DNA of 23,648 bases from Acidimicrobiia bacterium (GTDB lineage Bacteria; Actinomycetota; Acidimicrobiia; IMCC26256; JAENVU01). The notes below the pieces were generated by a model, which was not told where the DNA came from, did not search any database, and saw nothing but the letters and a program-made list of their open reading frames with translations. Below are positions 7,708-15,034 of the stretch, in pieces. Numbering within the stretch: position 1 is the first letter of the stretch; the number at the start of each line of letters is the position of its first letter. The DNA lies in assembly GCA_016650415.1 (NCBI GenBank), contig JAENVU010000071.1, forward strand, positions 1 to 23,648, in the 5' to 3' direction. Position numbers and translations under genes: made by a program.

Positions 7708-8745
7708 GTGGACTTGTCCGACCGTCCGAGTCCGGATCGCCCGACCGTCGTGACCGGAGCATCCGGTTGGCTCGGCCGGAACCTGGTCCGGGCGTTGGTG
7801 GCCCAGGATCGCCCGGTCCGGGCCCTGGTGATGCACGCCGAGGAAGCACCACTGCTCGAGATCATTGGACCGCAGGTCTCGACCGTGGTCGGTGACGTCC
7901 GTGATCCGGCCGCGTTGGACCGTGTGTTCGCCGGGGTGGAACCGGCCACGGTGTTCCATGCCGCCGCGGTCATCCATCCGGCCAAGGTCCGGGACTTCTT
8001 CGACATCAACGTCGGAGGCACGGAACTGGTCGTCGATCAGGCGCGACGCGCCCGGGCCTCCCGGCTCGTCCACGTCTCGTCCAACTCGCCCTTCGGGGCG
8101 AACCCGACGCCCACGGATCGATTCACCGAGGACTCCCCGCTCAATCCGTACATGGGATACGGGGAATCCAAGGTCGAAGCTGAAGCCATCGTCAACCGTG
8201 CGTTCGCGCGCGGTGATCTGGAGACGGTCACGATTCGTGCGCCGTGGTTTTACGGGCCGTACCAACCACCCCGGCAATCGCAATGGTTCCGAGCGTTGCG
8301 GCGGGGACGGTTCCCGATGATCGGTGACGGCACGCAGCAGCGATCGATGGTCTACACCGACCATCTGGTCCAAGGACTGTTGCGCGCCGAAGCGACTCCC
8401 GCGGCGGCCGGCCGCGCCTACTGGATTGCCGATGCCGAGCCGTACGAGTTGCAGACGATCCTGATGACGGTCCGGGAAGCACTCGCCGCCGAGGGGTATC
8501 CGGTGAGCGGCGGATTGCCCCGAGTGCCGCGGCTGGTGGGCGTGGTGGCCGAAAAGGTCGATGCGCTCCTCCAGGGTCGCGGGGTCTACCTCCAGGCGGT
8601 CCACGTCCTCGGCGAGCTGAAGGACACGATCGCGTGCGACATCACCCGGGCTCGGGAGGAACTCGGCTACGCACCGACGACCACCTTGTTCGACGGCATG
8701 CGGGCGAGCATCCGGGATTGCGTTGCCCACGGGGAGATCCTGTGA
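7708..8745 (+). CDS. NAD-dependent epimerase/dehydratase, extended SDR (3-beta-HSD-like)
   Basis: This 345-residue extended short-chain dehydrogenase has the nucleotide-binding TGASGWLG at 16-23, an acidic GDVRD at 62-66, the VSSNSPFG strand at 123-130 and the catalytic pair Tyr151/Lys155 in YGESK. The GDGTQQRSMVYTDHLV segment, where extended SDRs contact the substrate, is also recognisable. Such enzymes epimerise, dehydrate or oxidise nucleotide sugars, or act on sterol-like alcohols; the overall look is of the 3-beta-HSD/epimerase group and no substrate can be named. Start is GTG 7708 with a good ribosome site. Its stop overlaps the next gene's ATG by one base (TGATG), so the two SDRs are coupled and likely catalyse consecutive or alternative steps. 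Confidence 0.82.
   Translation: MDLSDRPSPDRPTVVTGASGWLGRNLVRALVAQDRPVRALVMHAEEAPLLEIIGPQVSTVVGDVRDPAALDRVFAGVEPATVFHAAAVIHPAKVRDFFDINVGGTELVVDQARRARASRLVHVSSNSPFGANPTPTDRFTEDSPLNPYMGYGESKVEAEAIVNRAFARGDLETVTIRAPWFYGPYQPPRQSQWFRALRRGRFPMIGDGTQQRSMVYTDHLVQGLLRAEATPAAAGRAYWIADAEPYELQTILMTVREALAAEGYPVSGGLPRVPRLVGVVAEKVDALLQGRGVYLQAVHVLGELKDTIACDITRAREELGYAPTTTLFDGMRASIRDCVAHGEIL
8731..8736 (+). promoter_or_regulatory. Ribosome binding site GGGGAG deciding ATG 8745
   Basis: GGGGAG lies eight bases before ATG 8745 and five before the in-frame GTG 8742. The spacing favours ATG 8745, which overlaps the upstream stop by one base. Confidence 0.5.
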
Positions 8746-9773
8746 TGTCGAAGCGACTCCTGATCACCGGCGGCGCCGGATATTTCGGATCGGTGCTGGC
8801 CGACCGGGCCCGGAGCCAAGGCCATTCCGTGCGGGTCTTCGACCTGAATCCACCCGATGATCGCACGCAGGATCATGTGATCGGCGACGTGCGCGATATC
8901 GATGCGCTCCGCGCCGCCTGTTCCGATATCGACGTCGTGCTGCACAACGTGGCTCAGGTACCCCTCGCGAAGGACCGAGAGCTCTTCTGGTCGGTCAATG
9001 TCGTCGGCACCGCCAACGTCCTGCTCGCCGCCCGCGACACCGGCGTCCCCAAGGTCGTTCACACGTCCTCGAGTGCCATCTTCGGTATCCCGGAGCGGAA
9101 TCCGGTCACCGAGGACACCCCACCCCGACCGTTGGAGGCGTACGGCAAGGCCAAGCTCGAAGCCGAGCTCCTCTGCCACGACGCGGTCGCGGCCGGTCTC
9201 GACGTCTCGATCGTGCGCCCCCGCACGGTGCTGGGCCACGGTCGACTCGGGATCATGGCCATCCTGTTCGAGTTCGTCGCCGACGGTGCGCCGGTCTTCG
9301 TGATGGGGCGCGGCGACAACACGTACCAGTTCGTGCACGCGGAGGATCTGGCGGAAGCCTGCCTCCGGGCCGCGTTCCGGCCGGGTGCCGAGACGTACAA
9401 CATCGGATGTCGGGAGTTCGGCACGATGCGCGAGACGCTCCAAGCACTCGTCGACCATGCCGCGACCGGTTCGCACGTGGTCGGCCTGCCCTCGAAGGCC
9501 GCGCAGGCCGCGATGAAGGTGCTGGGGCAGTCGTCCTTGGTTCCGTTCGCGCCGTACCACTGGTTGCTCTTCGGCGAGTCGCTGTGGTTCGACGTGGCCA
9601 AGGCGGAGGAGGAACTCGGATGGGAACCGACGCACTCCAATGCCTCGGCGGTCATCGACTCGTACGAGTGGTTTCTCCGGAATCGGGAAACGCTGGGCGG
9701 CGACGGCAAGTCCCACCACCAGTCACCCGCCAAGCTCGGGTTGCTGAAACTGGTGAAGCGGCTTCCGCTCTAA
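8745..9773 (+). CDS. NAD-dependent epimerase/dehydratase, extended SDR
   Basis: The 342-residue product is a second extended SDR: ITGGAGYFGS at 7-16, GDVRDIDAL at 47-55, HTSSSAIFG at 106-114 and catalytic Tyr133/Lys137 in AYGKAKLEAE. The GRGDNTYQFVHAEDLAEA segment matches the substrate-proximal region of sugar-nucleotide epimerases. Only general resemblance to the upstream SDR is apparent, so they are not a recent duplication. The C-terminus carries a basic segment (KLGLLKLVKRLPL) that might touch the membrane. A nucleotide-sugar epimerase or dehydratase role for the surface glycan is the likeliest; action on a lipid or sterol alcohol is an alternative. The stop overlaps the 3' end of the opposing GMC gene by four bases (9770-9773). 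Confidence 0.82.
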   Translation: MSKRLLITGGAGYFGSVLADRARSQGHSVRVFDLNPPDDRTQDHVIGDVRDIDALRAACSDIDVVLHNVAQVPLAKDRELFWSVNVVGTANVLLAARDTGVPKVVHTSSSAIFGIPERNPVTEDTPPRPLEAYGKAKLEAELLCHDAVAAGLDVSIVRPRTVLGHGRLGIMAILFEFVADGAPVFVMGRGDNTYQFVHAEDLAEACLRAAFRPGAETYNIGCREFGTMRETLQALVDHAATGSHVVGLPSKAAQAAMKVLGQSSLVPFAPYHWLLFGESLWFDVAKAEEELGWEPTHSNASAVIDSYEWFLRNRETLGGDGKSHHQSPAKLGLLKLVKRLPL

Positions 9774-11197
9774 CGAGCGAGATAGGCGTCGGCGTTGCGC
9801 GCCGCAATCGTCATCACCGCGGCCTGCGGGTTGACTCCCGGCGCGTCGGGAAGCAGCGACGCGTCGTTCACGAAGAGGTTGTCGCTGTCCCAGACCCGGC
9901 CGAAGCTGTCGGCGCCGGTGAGTGCGCTGTTGTCGCCCATCCGGATCGTCGACGTGAGATGCACCGTCATGAGGTTCGACTGCGTGCGGTTGAGCGCGCC
10001 CCACCATTGCGCGAGATCGGCGCGGCTCCGGACGATCGGGCCACCGGCGATCGAGGGAAACAGCTCCTGGGCGCCTGCCGCCAACAACATCTCGCCGAGG
10101 TGGACGAGGCCGCGGGCCAGCCGGCTGAGGTCGGAGTCGTTGAGCGAATAGGTGACGAGCGGAGCCTGCAGCCCCGGAATGGCCAGGACCCGGCCGCTTC
10201 CACTGCTGCGAATTGCGGCGTAGTAGACGACGACGTTCTGCCAATGCTCGAGCAGCCGGTCGAGATCTCCCGGTGCGGAGTCGACCAGCGCGAGCGCCAC
10301 GTGACCGCGCCGGCTGGCCGAGCCGCCGATGGTGAGATACGGATCGAACTCGGTGACGCGCTGGACCGGGACTTCTTCATGGTCGTAGGGGTGATCGAAC
10401 CGGGCGGCGACCTTGACGGTCGGATGGAACTTCAGGCCGGGTCCGATGTTGTGGCGGAACCCGCTGCGCTGGAGCAACGCGGGCGACTGGATCGCACCAC
10501 CGCACACGAACACGTCCTCGGCCTGGACGACGACCGGTTCGGTCGAGCCATCGGGATACCGAAGTGTGGCCCGGGCACCGGTGACCCGGCGGCCCTTCCG
10601 AATCAGACTGCGCACCGTGCAGTCCGCTTGCACCACCGCGCCGGCGGCAACCGCGCGCGGGATCATGGTGCGCGACATCGACTGTTTGGTGCCGTGCCCG
10701 CTCTCGTCGTAGGAATACACCCGATCGAACTCGACACTTCGCCACCCGAGTGCGTCTGCGCCGCGTGAGAGTACGGCCGACGATTCCGGTGGCGCGCCGG
10801 GGAGCCGTGACACCTTGACGATCGCCTCGACCTCGTCGGCGTACCGGCGGAGCGTGGCGGAGTCGAACTCGGCAATCGAGTACGTCGTGCGCCACTGATC
10901 GACGAAGCGTTCGGGGAGTCGGTGATACAGCCCCATGTTGATCTCGGTGCTGCCCCCGACACAGCGGCCCTCGGCGAAGGCGACGCCGGGGCTCCCGAGC
11001 GCCGCGCAGGCGCCTTGATGTCGGTACCGGGCGGTGAACTCGTCGAGCGACGAAGGTTCGTGTGCGTCGGGGTCGTACCACGATCCTTCCTCGGCGACGA
11101 GCACCGACCGACCGGCCTCGGCGAGTCGGGCCGCGGTGACGGCGCCACCGGCACCGGATCCGATGATGAGCACCTCGGTGGACAGGGTGCGAGTCAT
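9770..11197 (-). CDS. GMC-type FAD-dependent oxidoreductase
   Basis: This 475-residue flavoprotein has the FAD dinucleotide fold GSGAGGAVTAARLAEAG (13-29), a GRCVGGSTEINMG stretch for the FAD/active-site region, VFVCGGAIQSPALLQRSG typical of GMC enzymes, and the catalytic C-terminal block HLTSTIRMG (413-421) with His413 and GVNP (454-457) with Asn456. GMC enzymes oxidise alcohols of sugars, sterols, long-chain alcohols or choline. There is no signal peptide or Tat motif, so it appears cytoplasmic. It is short for the family. Its ATG overlaps the stop of the 103-aa gene upstream (ATGA, 11194-11197), suggesting that small protein is a partner. It is the last gene of a four-gene unit with a GT39-like protein and a methyltransferase, so its alcohol substrate may be a glycan or lipid carrier; this is inference. 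Confidence 0.85.
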   Translation of the reverse strand: MTRTLSTEVLIIGSGAGGAVTAARLAEAGRSVLVAEEGSWYDPDAHEPSSLDEFTARYRHQGACAALGSPGVAFAEGRCVGGSTEINMGLYHRLPERFVDQWRTTYSIAEFDSATLRRYADEVEAIVKVSRLPGAPPESSAVLSRGADALGWRSVEFDRVYSYDESGHGTKQSMSRTMIPRAVAAGAVVQADCTVRSLIRKGRRVTGARATLRYPDGSTEPVVVQAEDVFVCGGAIQSPALLQRSGFRHNIGPGLKFHPTVKVAARFDHPYDHEEVPVQRVTEFDPYLTIGGSASRRGHVALALVDSAPGDLDRLLEHWQNVVVYYAAIRSSGSGRVLAIPGLQAPLVTYSLNDSDLSRLARGLVHLGEMLLAAGAQELFPSIAGGPIVRSRADLAQWWGALNRTQSNLMTVHLTSTIRMGDNSALTGADSFGRVWDSDNLFVNDASLLPDAPGVNPQAAVMTIAARNADAYLAR

Positions 11198-11505
11198 TCG
11201 GGCATCAACTCTTGTTGCGCGAAGACGACCAGTGAGGTCAGGAGTCGCGCGTATTGGCGGATCACGCCGATCGGGTTGTGCTCCCAGGCGCTCATCGCGG
11301 CGAGGACGTCGTCGTCGGAAGGCCGGGGTGCGTACCGGAGCGCGACATACGCACCGAGCAGCACCGACTCGCCGACCACTCCGAGGCGCAGATGTTGGGG
11401 CATTGCCGCGAACGACGAGTCGACGAACTCCGTGATCGCTCCGCCGGTGCGCTTGTCATCGGGACCGGCCAATGCCGTCACGACGCGGCGCTCCATCCAA
11501 AGCAT
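11194..11505 (-). CDS. Small protein (103 aa), probable partner of the GMC oxidoreductase
   Basis: I do not recognise this family with certainty. The protein is predicted largely helical, with an amphipathic region around MPQHLRLGVVGESVLLGAYVALRYAP (35-60) and a C-terminal helix containing RQYARLLTSLVVFAQQ. It has no cysteines, signal peptide or obvious ligand motif. It immediately precedes the GMC oxidoreductase with a 4-base overlap, the arrangement of a small accessory subunit. It may correspond to the N-terminal extension that long-chain alcohol oxidases of the GMC class carry as part of one chain, or be loosely analogous to the small subunit of gluconate-type dehydrogenases. ATG 11505 has GGAG six bases upstream; a TAGGCT that could be a -10 sits nine bases upstream. 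Confidence 0.65.
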   Translation of the reverse strand: MLWMERRVVTALAGPDDKRTGGAITEFVDSSFAAMPQHLRLGVVGESVLLGAYVALRYAPRPSDDDVLAAMSAWEHNPIGVIRQYARLLTSLVVFAQQELMPE

Positions 11506-11514
11506 GAACGCTCC

Positions 11515-11520
11515 AGCCTA
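11515..11520 (-). promoter_or_regulatory. Possible internal -10 element TAGGCT
   Basis: TAGGCT on the minus strand lies nine bases before ATG 11505 and just after the end of the GT39-like gene. It could give the small protein and GMC gene their own short-leader transcript inside the operon. The same bases could be coincidental, because GGAG at 11511-11514 also works as a ribosome site for read-through mRNA. Confidence 0.25.
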
Positions 11521-11524
11521 GAGG

Positions 11525-12877
11525 TCAGCCCGCTGCCACCTGCGTCGTTGGGGTGGAGCGGTTCCGAATCCGATCGGCGACCGCGACCAGGGTGATCGCC
11601 GCCCCGATCACGATCGTGGGCTCCGCCCCGATCCGGAACCGCTGATTGCCGTAGGTGAGGATCGAGGACACCACGACTATGACGACCGGCGCGAGCAGCG
11701 GCCAGATTCCGAGTCGGCGGCGGAACGCGAGGACGAGGCCCACCGCGGCGAGGGGCATCAGGACCCAGTCGAGCCAGGTGCCGAGTCGTTCCCATCCGAT
11801 CGGTCGTCCTTCGAGCGCCTCGAGCTCGATCTGCTGGCCGGGTCGGAACAGCCCGAAGGTGCGCAGGACCCGGGCCGCGGCCACCTTGGGGGTCTGGGCC
11901 AGGTGATCGCCGAAATAGTCGAGACCCTGCCGGCGGGCCCGGCCGGCGGCGACCGCCTCGTTGAAGTGAGGCTCGCGCCCGTTGAAGCCGGTGAAGCATT
12001 CGCCCGCCGCCGTGTCGCCGGCACCGAAGGTGGAACGCCAGGATCCCAGGCTGGATCCCGAGTAGGTGAGGCTGCAGTTCGCACCGGCGAGGGCCGTGCC
12101 GAGATTGTTCGACACCGGCACGAACGCGTGGAATGTCGTCTGGTTGCGAACGGTCCACGGCACGACGACCGCAACCATCGCGATCAGCCCGGTGGCCACC
12201 ACGAGGATCCGGCGCCTCGCCGTGACCTGCGGTGCGAACACCGCCGCCGGGACGATGAGCAGCACCGCCAGCACCCCGGCCTCGGCTCGGGTGAGGACCG
12301 CGAGCCCGAGCACGATCCCCAGGGCGAGGAAGCGCGCGATCGTCGCCTGCTCACGCGCCCGGATCGTGAGGGCGAGCGCCGCGACCACGAGTGCCATGAA
12401 GATCGTTTCGCTCATGAGCGTGGCCTCGGACAGAAAGACCATGGGGGAGACGGCGGCGAGCGCGGCCGCAACGAGACCCACACGGGTGCTCACCATGCGT
12501 CGGCCCACCCAGCCGATGCCGCCCACGCCGGCGGTCCCGATCACGGCGAGGACGAGCCGTTGCCCTTCGACGCTGCGAACGCCGAGGCGAGCAAACAGGG
12601 AGAGGACGAACGGATGGAGCGGCGGGTACTCGGCCGTGGGCACGACGAGTCCGAACCGCGTGAGATCGAAGGGACGGATGTAGCCACGACCGTCGGCGAG
12701 ATGGTTCGCCAGCAGGTGATACGCGCTGGCATCGCCGAGGGCCGGCACCCGTGGTTCGACGATCACGATGATCAGGACGCGCACCAGGAACGCGAGTGCC
12801 GACACCGCGCCGAGCGCAAGGAAGAACCGTCGTGACGGGCGCGCCGGTCCGGGCGGCGCGATGCGGTCGGATGCCAC
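11525..12877 (-). CDS. GT39-like membrane glycosyltransferase (ArnT/PMT superfamily)
   Basis: From GTG 12877 the product has 450 residues. It has an N-terminal helix at about 18-40, an external loop with LGDASAYHLLANHLADGRGY (47-66) where Asp49 matches the catalytic-acid position of GT39/ArnT enzymes, EYPPLHP (83-89), FLSEATLMSE (148-157), LTRAEAG (195-201), and about ten membrane helices. Enzymes of this type move sugars from polyprenyl phosphate to lipid, protein or glycan acceptors outside the membrane, and the GT2 polyprenyl-phosphate synthase at the left of the window could provide the donor. The start lies two bases after the methyltransferase stop (12880), so the genes are co-transcribed. 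Frame continuity upstream of 12877 has no plausible start and overlaps the methyltransferase. The acceptor is unknown. Confidence 0.82.
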   Translation of the reverse strand: MASDRIAPPGPARPSRRFFLALGAVSALAFLVRVLIIVIVEPRVPALGDASAYHLLANHLADGRGYIRPFDLTRFGLVVPTAEYPPLHPFVLSLFARLGVRSVEGQRLVLAVIGTAGVGGIGWVGRRMVSTRVGLVAAALAAVSPMVFLSEATLMSETIFMALVVAALALTIRAREQATIARFLALGIVLGLAVLTRAEAGVLAVLLIVPAAVFAPQVTARRRILVVATGLIAMVAVVVPWTVRNQTTFHAFVPVSNNLGTALAGANCSLTYSGSSLGSWRSTFGAGDTAAGECFTGFNGREPHFNEAVAAGRARRQGLDYFGDHLAQTPKVAAARVLRTFGLFRPGQQIELEALEGRPIGWERLGTWLDWVLMPLAAVGLVLAFRRRLGIWPLLAPVVIVVVSSILTYGNQRFRIGAEPTIVIGAAITLVAVADRIRNRSTPTTQVAAG

Positions 12878-12879
12878 TG

Positions 12880-13689
12880 TCAGCGTGGCGGGAACCGTCG
12901 GGGCTTGCGGGCGATGGCGAACAAGACCGGAGTGGTGTCGACGATGGTGTCGGTCGCGAAGAAGTGGGAATCGTCGAGGCCGGAGCCGATGCCCGTGTTC
13001 TTCGAGCCGAGCGCCTTGTAGACGACCGGGAGGGCATGTTCGTAGGACCAGACGTACCAACGCCGCGGCATGCGTTGACGCAACTTCAGGACGTCGAACT
13101 TGAGGAGCTTCTCGCCGCTGGCGCGCCGCGCGGCGAAATCCTCCTTCAGGACGGCGTCGCCTTCCAGCCCGATGACCTGGACCTCGTCGAAGAAGAGTCG
13201 GAGCATCGACGCGAGGTTGGCCGCGCCGAACAAGTAGACGTGAAACGGATTCTCGAAGTCGGCCGTCCGATTCGGGGCGATCACGAACGCCGTTCCGTCG
13301 TCCGCGCACACCCGAGCCAGCTCGGCGCAGTGGTTCTCGGGCATGACGAAGTGCTCGATGATGTGCGACGAGCACACGGCGTCGAACGCGCCGGACGCGA
13401 ATCCGAGCTGACCGCCGTCCATGGCCACGAACTCGGCGTCGGTCCCGCGCGGACCGCCCGGACCGAACCCGGATCGGGCCAGGGCGGCAGTCGCGGCGTC
13501 GTAGTCGACCCCGACGACGCGCCGGTCGGGCCCGCAGAAACGTGCTGTTTCCATGCCCACGCCGCAGCCGACGTCGAGAATGCGACCGGTGCCCAACCTC
13601 GAGATCACCTCGCGATAGCCCGCATCGTGGAGTGCGAGGAGCGAGTCGGGCGTGTGGCCCTCCATCGGGCGTTCGCCGGTCAATTTCAC
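12880..13689 (-). CDS. Class I SAM-dependent methyltransferase
   Basis: The 269-residue product has the SAM-binding motif I ILDVGCGVGMETARF (37-51), the acidic VVGVDYD (58-64), an AMDGGQLGF segment (89-97) and the post-II block FDAVCSSHIIEHF (102-114), all typical of Methyltransf_11/25 proteins. The C-terminal third (NPFHVYLF, RRWYVWSYEHALP) is not recognised and probably forms the acceptor site. GTG 13689 is chosen because AAGGA sits six bases upstream; in-frame ATG codons further upstream would run through the divergent promoter region and encode an implausible Arg/Pro-rich extension. It is the first gene of the unit with GT39-like, small protein and GMC genes. Its substrate may be a sugar or glycolipid. 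O- versus N- or C-methylation cannot be told. Confidence 0.83.
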   Translation of the reverse strand: MKLTGERPMEGHTPDSLLALHDAGYREVISRLGTGRILDVGCGVGMETARFCGPDRRVVGVDYDAATAALARSGFGPGGPRGTDAEFVAMDGGQLGFASGAFDAVCSSHIIEHFVMPENHCAELARVCADDGTAFVIAPNRTADFENPFHVYLFGAANLASMLRLFFDEVQVIGLEGDAVLKEDFAARRASGEKLLKFDVLKLRQRMPRRWYVWSYEHALPVVYKALGSKNTGIGSGLDDSHFFATDTIVDTTPVLFAIARKPRRFPPR

Positions 13690-13695
13690 GCGGAG

Positions 13696-13700
13696 TCCTT
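13696..13700 (-). promoter_or_regulatory. Ribosome binding site AAGGA deciding GTG 13689
   Basis: AAGGA on the minus strand is six bases before GTG 13689 and fixes the start of the methyltransferase well inside the longer open frame that continues upstream. Confidence 0.55.
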
Positions 13701-13717
13701 GGGGTCGAGGATGTCGG

Positions 13718-13736
13718 GCTCGCCGGTCGGGCGAGC
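13718..13736. repeat. Inverted repeat in divergent promoter region (IR1)
   Basis: GCTCGCC (13718-13724), five bases, then GGCGAGC (13730-13736) is a perfect 7-bp inverted repeat between the divergent methyltransferase and GT4 genes. In the methyltransferase leader RNA it could form a hairpin; as DNA it could be an operator. Confidence 0.4.
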
Positions 13737-13741
13737 GAACC

Positions 13742-13756
13742 GGTCCCGGCGGGACC
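13742..13756. repeat. Inverted repeat in divergent promoter region (IR2)
   Basis: GGTCCC-GGC-GGGACC is a perfect 6-bp inverted repeat ending 10 bases before the -10 box TAGAAT (13767-13772). It therefore overlaps the -35 side of the + strand promoter and lies just downstream of the predicted - strand transcript start. Confidence 0.4.
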
Positions 13757-13766
13757 ACACGTCGCG

Positions 13767-13773
13767 TAGAATA
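13767..13773. promoter_or_regulatory. Overlapping divergent -10 elements (TAGAAT + / TATTCT -)
   Basis: TAGAAT on + (13767-13772) would start RNA near 13779, giving the GT4 gene (GTG 13814) a leader of about 35 bases with GGTGGAG before the start. The complementary strand of 13768-13773 reads TATTCT, a good -10 for the methyltransferase operon with a leader of about 70 bases carrying both inverted repeats. Both polymerases would compete for the same site. Confidence 0.45.
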
Positions 13774-13813
13774 TCGGCGTGCTCGACATGGGTGGAGCAG
13801 TGGGGGCTTCGGC

Positions 13814-15001
13814 GTGGCTGATCTCGACGGACTGGCGACCAGTTCGGACATCGCGAAACTGGGTGATCTCGCCGCCGAAGCGGGACTTCAGCGGGTCTCC
13901 ATGCTGGCCTGGCGCGATCTGGACGACCCGGAGGCCGGCGGCTCCGAGGTGCACGCCTCGACCGTGGCGCGGCTGTGGGCCGAGGCCGGGATCGAGGTCA
14001 CGATGCGGACGTCGTTCGCCGCGGGTCACGCGCAGATGGGGTGGCGGAACGGGTACCGCGTCATTCGCAAGGCCGGTCGGTACATGGTGTTTCCGCGGGC
14101 GGCGTTCTCCGAGATGATGTGCTGGCACGGGGGCCGTGACGGTCTGGTCGAGATCTGGAACGGAATGCCCTTCATGTCGCCGCTGTGGGCTCGTACCCCA
14201 CACGTCACCTGGCTCCACCACGTCCACGCCGACATGTGGAACATGACCCTGCCACCCAAGTTGGCGGCCCTGGGTCGAACCCTCGAATCGACGATCGCGC
14301 CGAAGTTCTACCGGCGTACTCCGGTGGTGACCCTCTCGAACTCATCGAAACACGAGTTGGTCGACGAACTCGGTTTCCGACCGTCGATGGTGCATGTCGT
14401 TCCGCCGGGCATCGACCCGCGGTTCTCGCCGGGGGGCACCAAGTCGGAGACGCCACTCGTCGTTGCGGTCGGCCGGCTCGTTCCGGTGAAACGTTTCGAC
14501 TTGCTGGTCGAGGTGCTCGTCGCACTGCATGAGCGACACCCGGCCATGGAGGCAGTCATCGTCGGCGAGGGCTACCGGCGTGAACAACTCGAGATGCAGA
14601 TCCACGAGGCGGGCGCGGAGCGCTACATCCATCTGCGGGGCCGCATCGACGACGACGAGGTCATCGACCTCTACCGGCGGGCCTGGGTGCTCACGAGTGC
14701 GTCCGCCCGTGAGGGGTGGGGGATGACGGTGACCGAAGCCGCCGCCTGCGGGACGCCGGCCGTGGTCACACGGATAGCCGGGCACTCGGATGCGGTGTCC
14801 GAAGGTGAATCCGGTCTGCTGGGACACGGGCGTGACGAACTCGTGAACGGGCTCGACCGAGTGCTCGCCGACCCGGGATTGCGGGATCGGCTCTCGACGG
14901 GTGCGCGCCGGCATGCTGCACGATTCACGTGGGCGGCCACCGCTCGCGGCACGCTGGAAGTTCTCGCGGCCGAGGCCATTCGGCGCCGCCGACACAACTA
15001 G
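13814..15001 (+). CDS. Glycosyltransferase family 4 (GT-B)
   Basis: The 395-residue product is a typical GT4 retaining glycosyltransferase. It has DPEAGGSEVH (38-47) in the N-terminal Rossmann domain, HVTWLHHVHADMW (130-142), LSNSSKHELV (174-183), VPPGID (196-201), GRLVPVKRFDLL (220-231) and the donor-binding E-x7-E motif in REGWGMTVTEAAACGTP (299-315; Glu300 and Glu308). It would transfer a sugar from a nucleotide donor to a growing glycan or lipid at the cytoplasmic face. GTG 13814 is the only in-frame start after the predicted mRNA start, and the alternative Met30 would lose the first strand of the fold. It is divergent from the methyltransferase operon and shares its regulatory region, so the two units are probably co-regulated. 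Confidence 0.88.
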   Translation: MADLDGLATSSDIAKLGDLAAEAGLQRVSMLAWRDLDDPEAGGSEVHASTVARLWAEAGIEVTMRTSFAAGHAQMGWRNGYRVIRKAGRYMVFPRAAFSEMMCWHGGRDGLVEIWNGMPFMSPLWARTPHVTWLHHVHADMWNMTLPPKLAALGRTLESTIAPKFYRRTPVVTLSNSSKHELVDELGFRPSMVHVVPPGIDPRFSPGGTKSETPLVVAVGRLVPVKRFDLLVEVLVALHERHPAMEAVIVGEGYRREQLEMQIHEAGAERYIHLRGRIDDDEVIDLYRRAWVLTSASAREGWGMTVTEAAACGTPAVVTRIAGHSDAVSEGESGLLGHGRDELVNGLDRVLADPGLRDRLSTGARRHAARFTWAATARGTLEVLAAEAIRRRRHN

Positions 15002-15021
15002 AGGGTCCCGGCCGTCGCCAG

Positions 15022-15027
15022 TAGTGT
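15022..15027 (+). promoter_or_regulatory. -10 element TAGTGT, leaderless-type promoter
   Basis: TAGTGT, then the seven bases CCGCGGA, then ATG 15035. It sits in the 33-base gap after the GT4 gene, so the O-methyltransferase probably has its own leaderless transcript in addition to any read-through. Confidence 0.5.
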
Positions 15028-15034
15028 CCGCGGA

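Noticed and set aside
13779..14117. GTG at 13779, six bases after TAGAAT, opening a 112-codon frame
   Set aside because: It fits a leaderless start but lies in another frame of the GT4 gene, whose motifs are all in the frame from 13814. The promoter was kept with a 35-base leader; translation of this frame seems unlikely.
11525..14227. A 900-codon minus-strand frame that looks like one long protein
   Set aside because: Only the last 450 codons encode a real protein. The rest is the wrong frame of the methyltransferase and GT4 genes, rich in Arg and Pro, so this is not a fusion.
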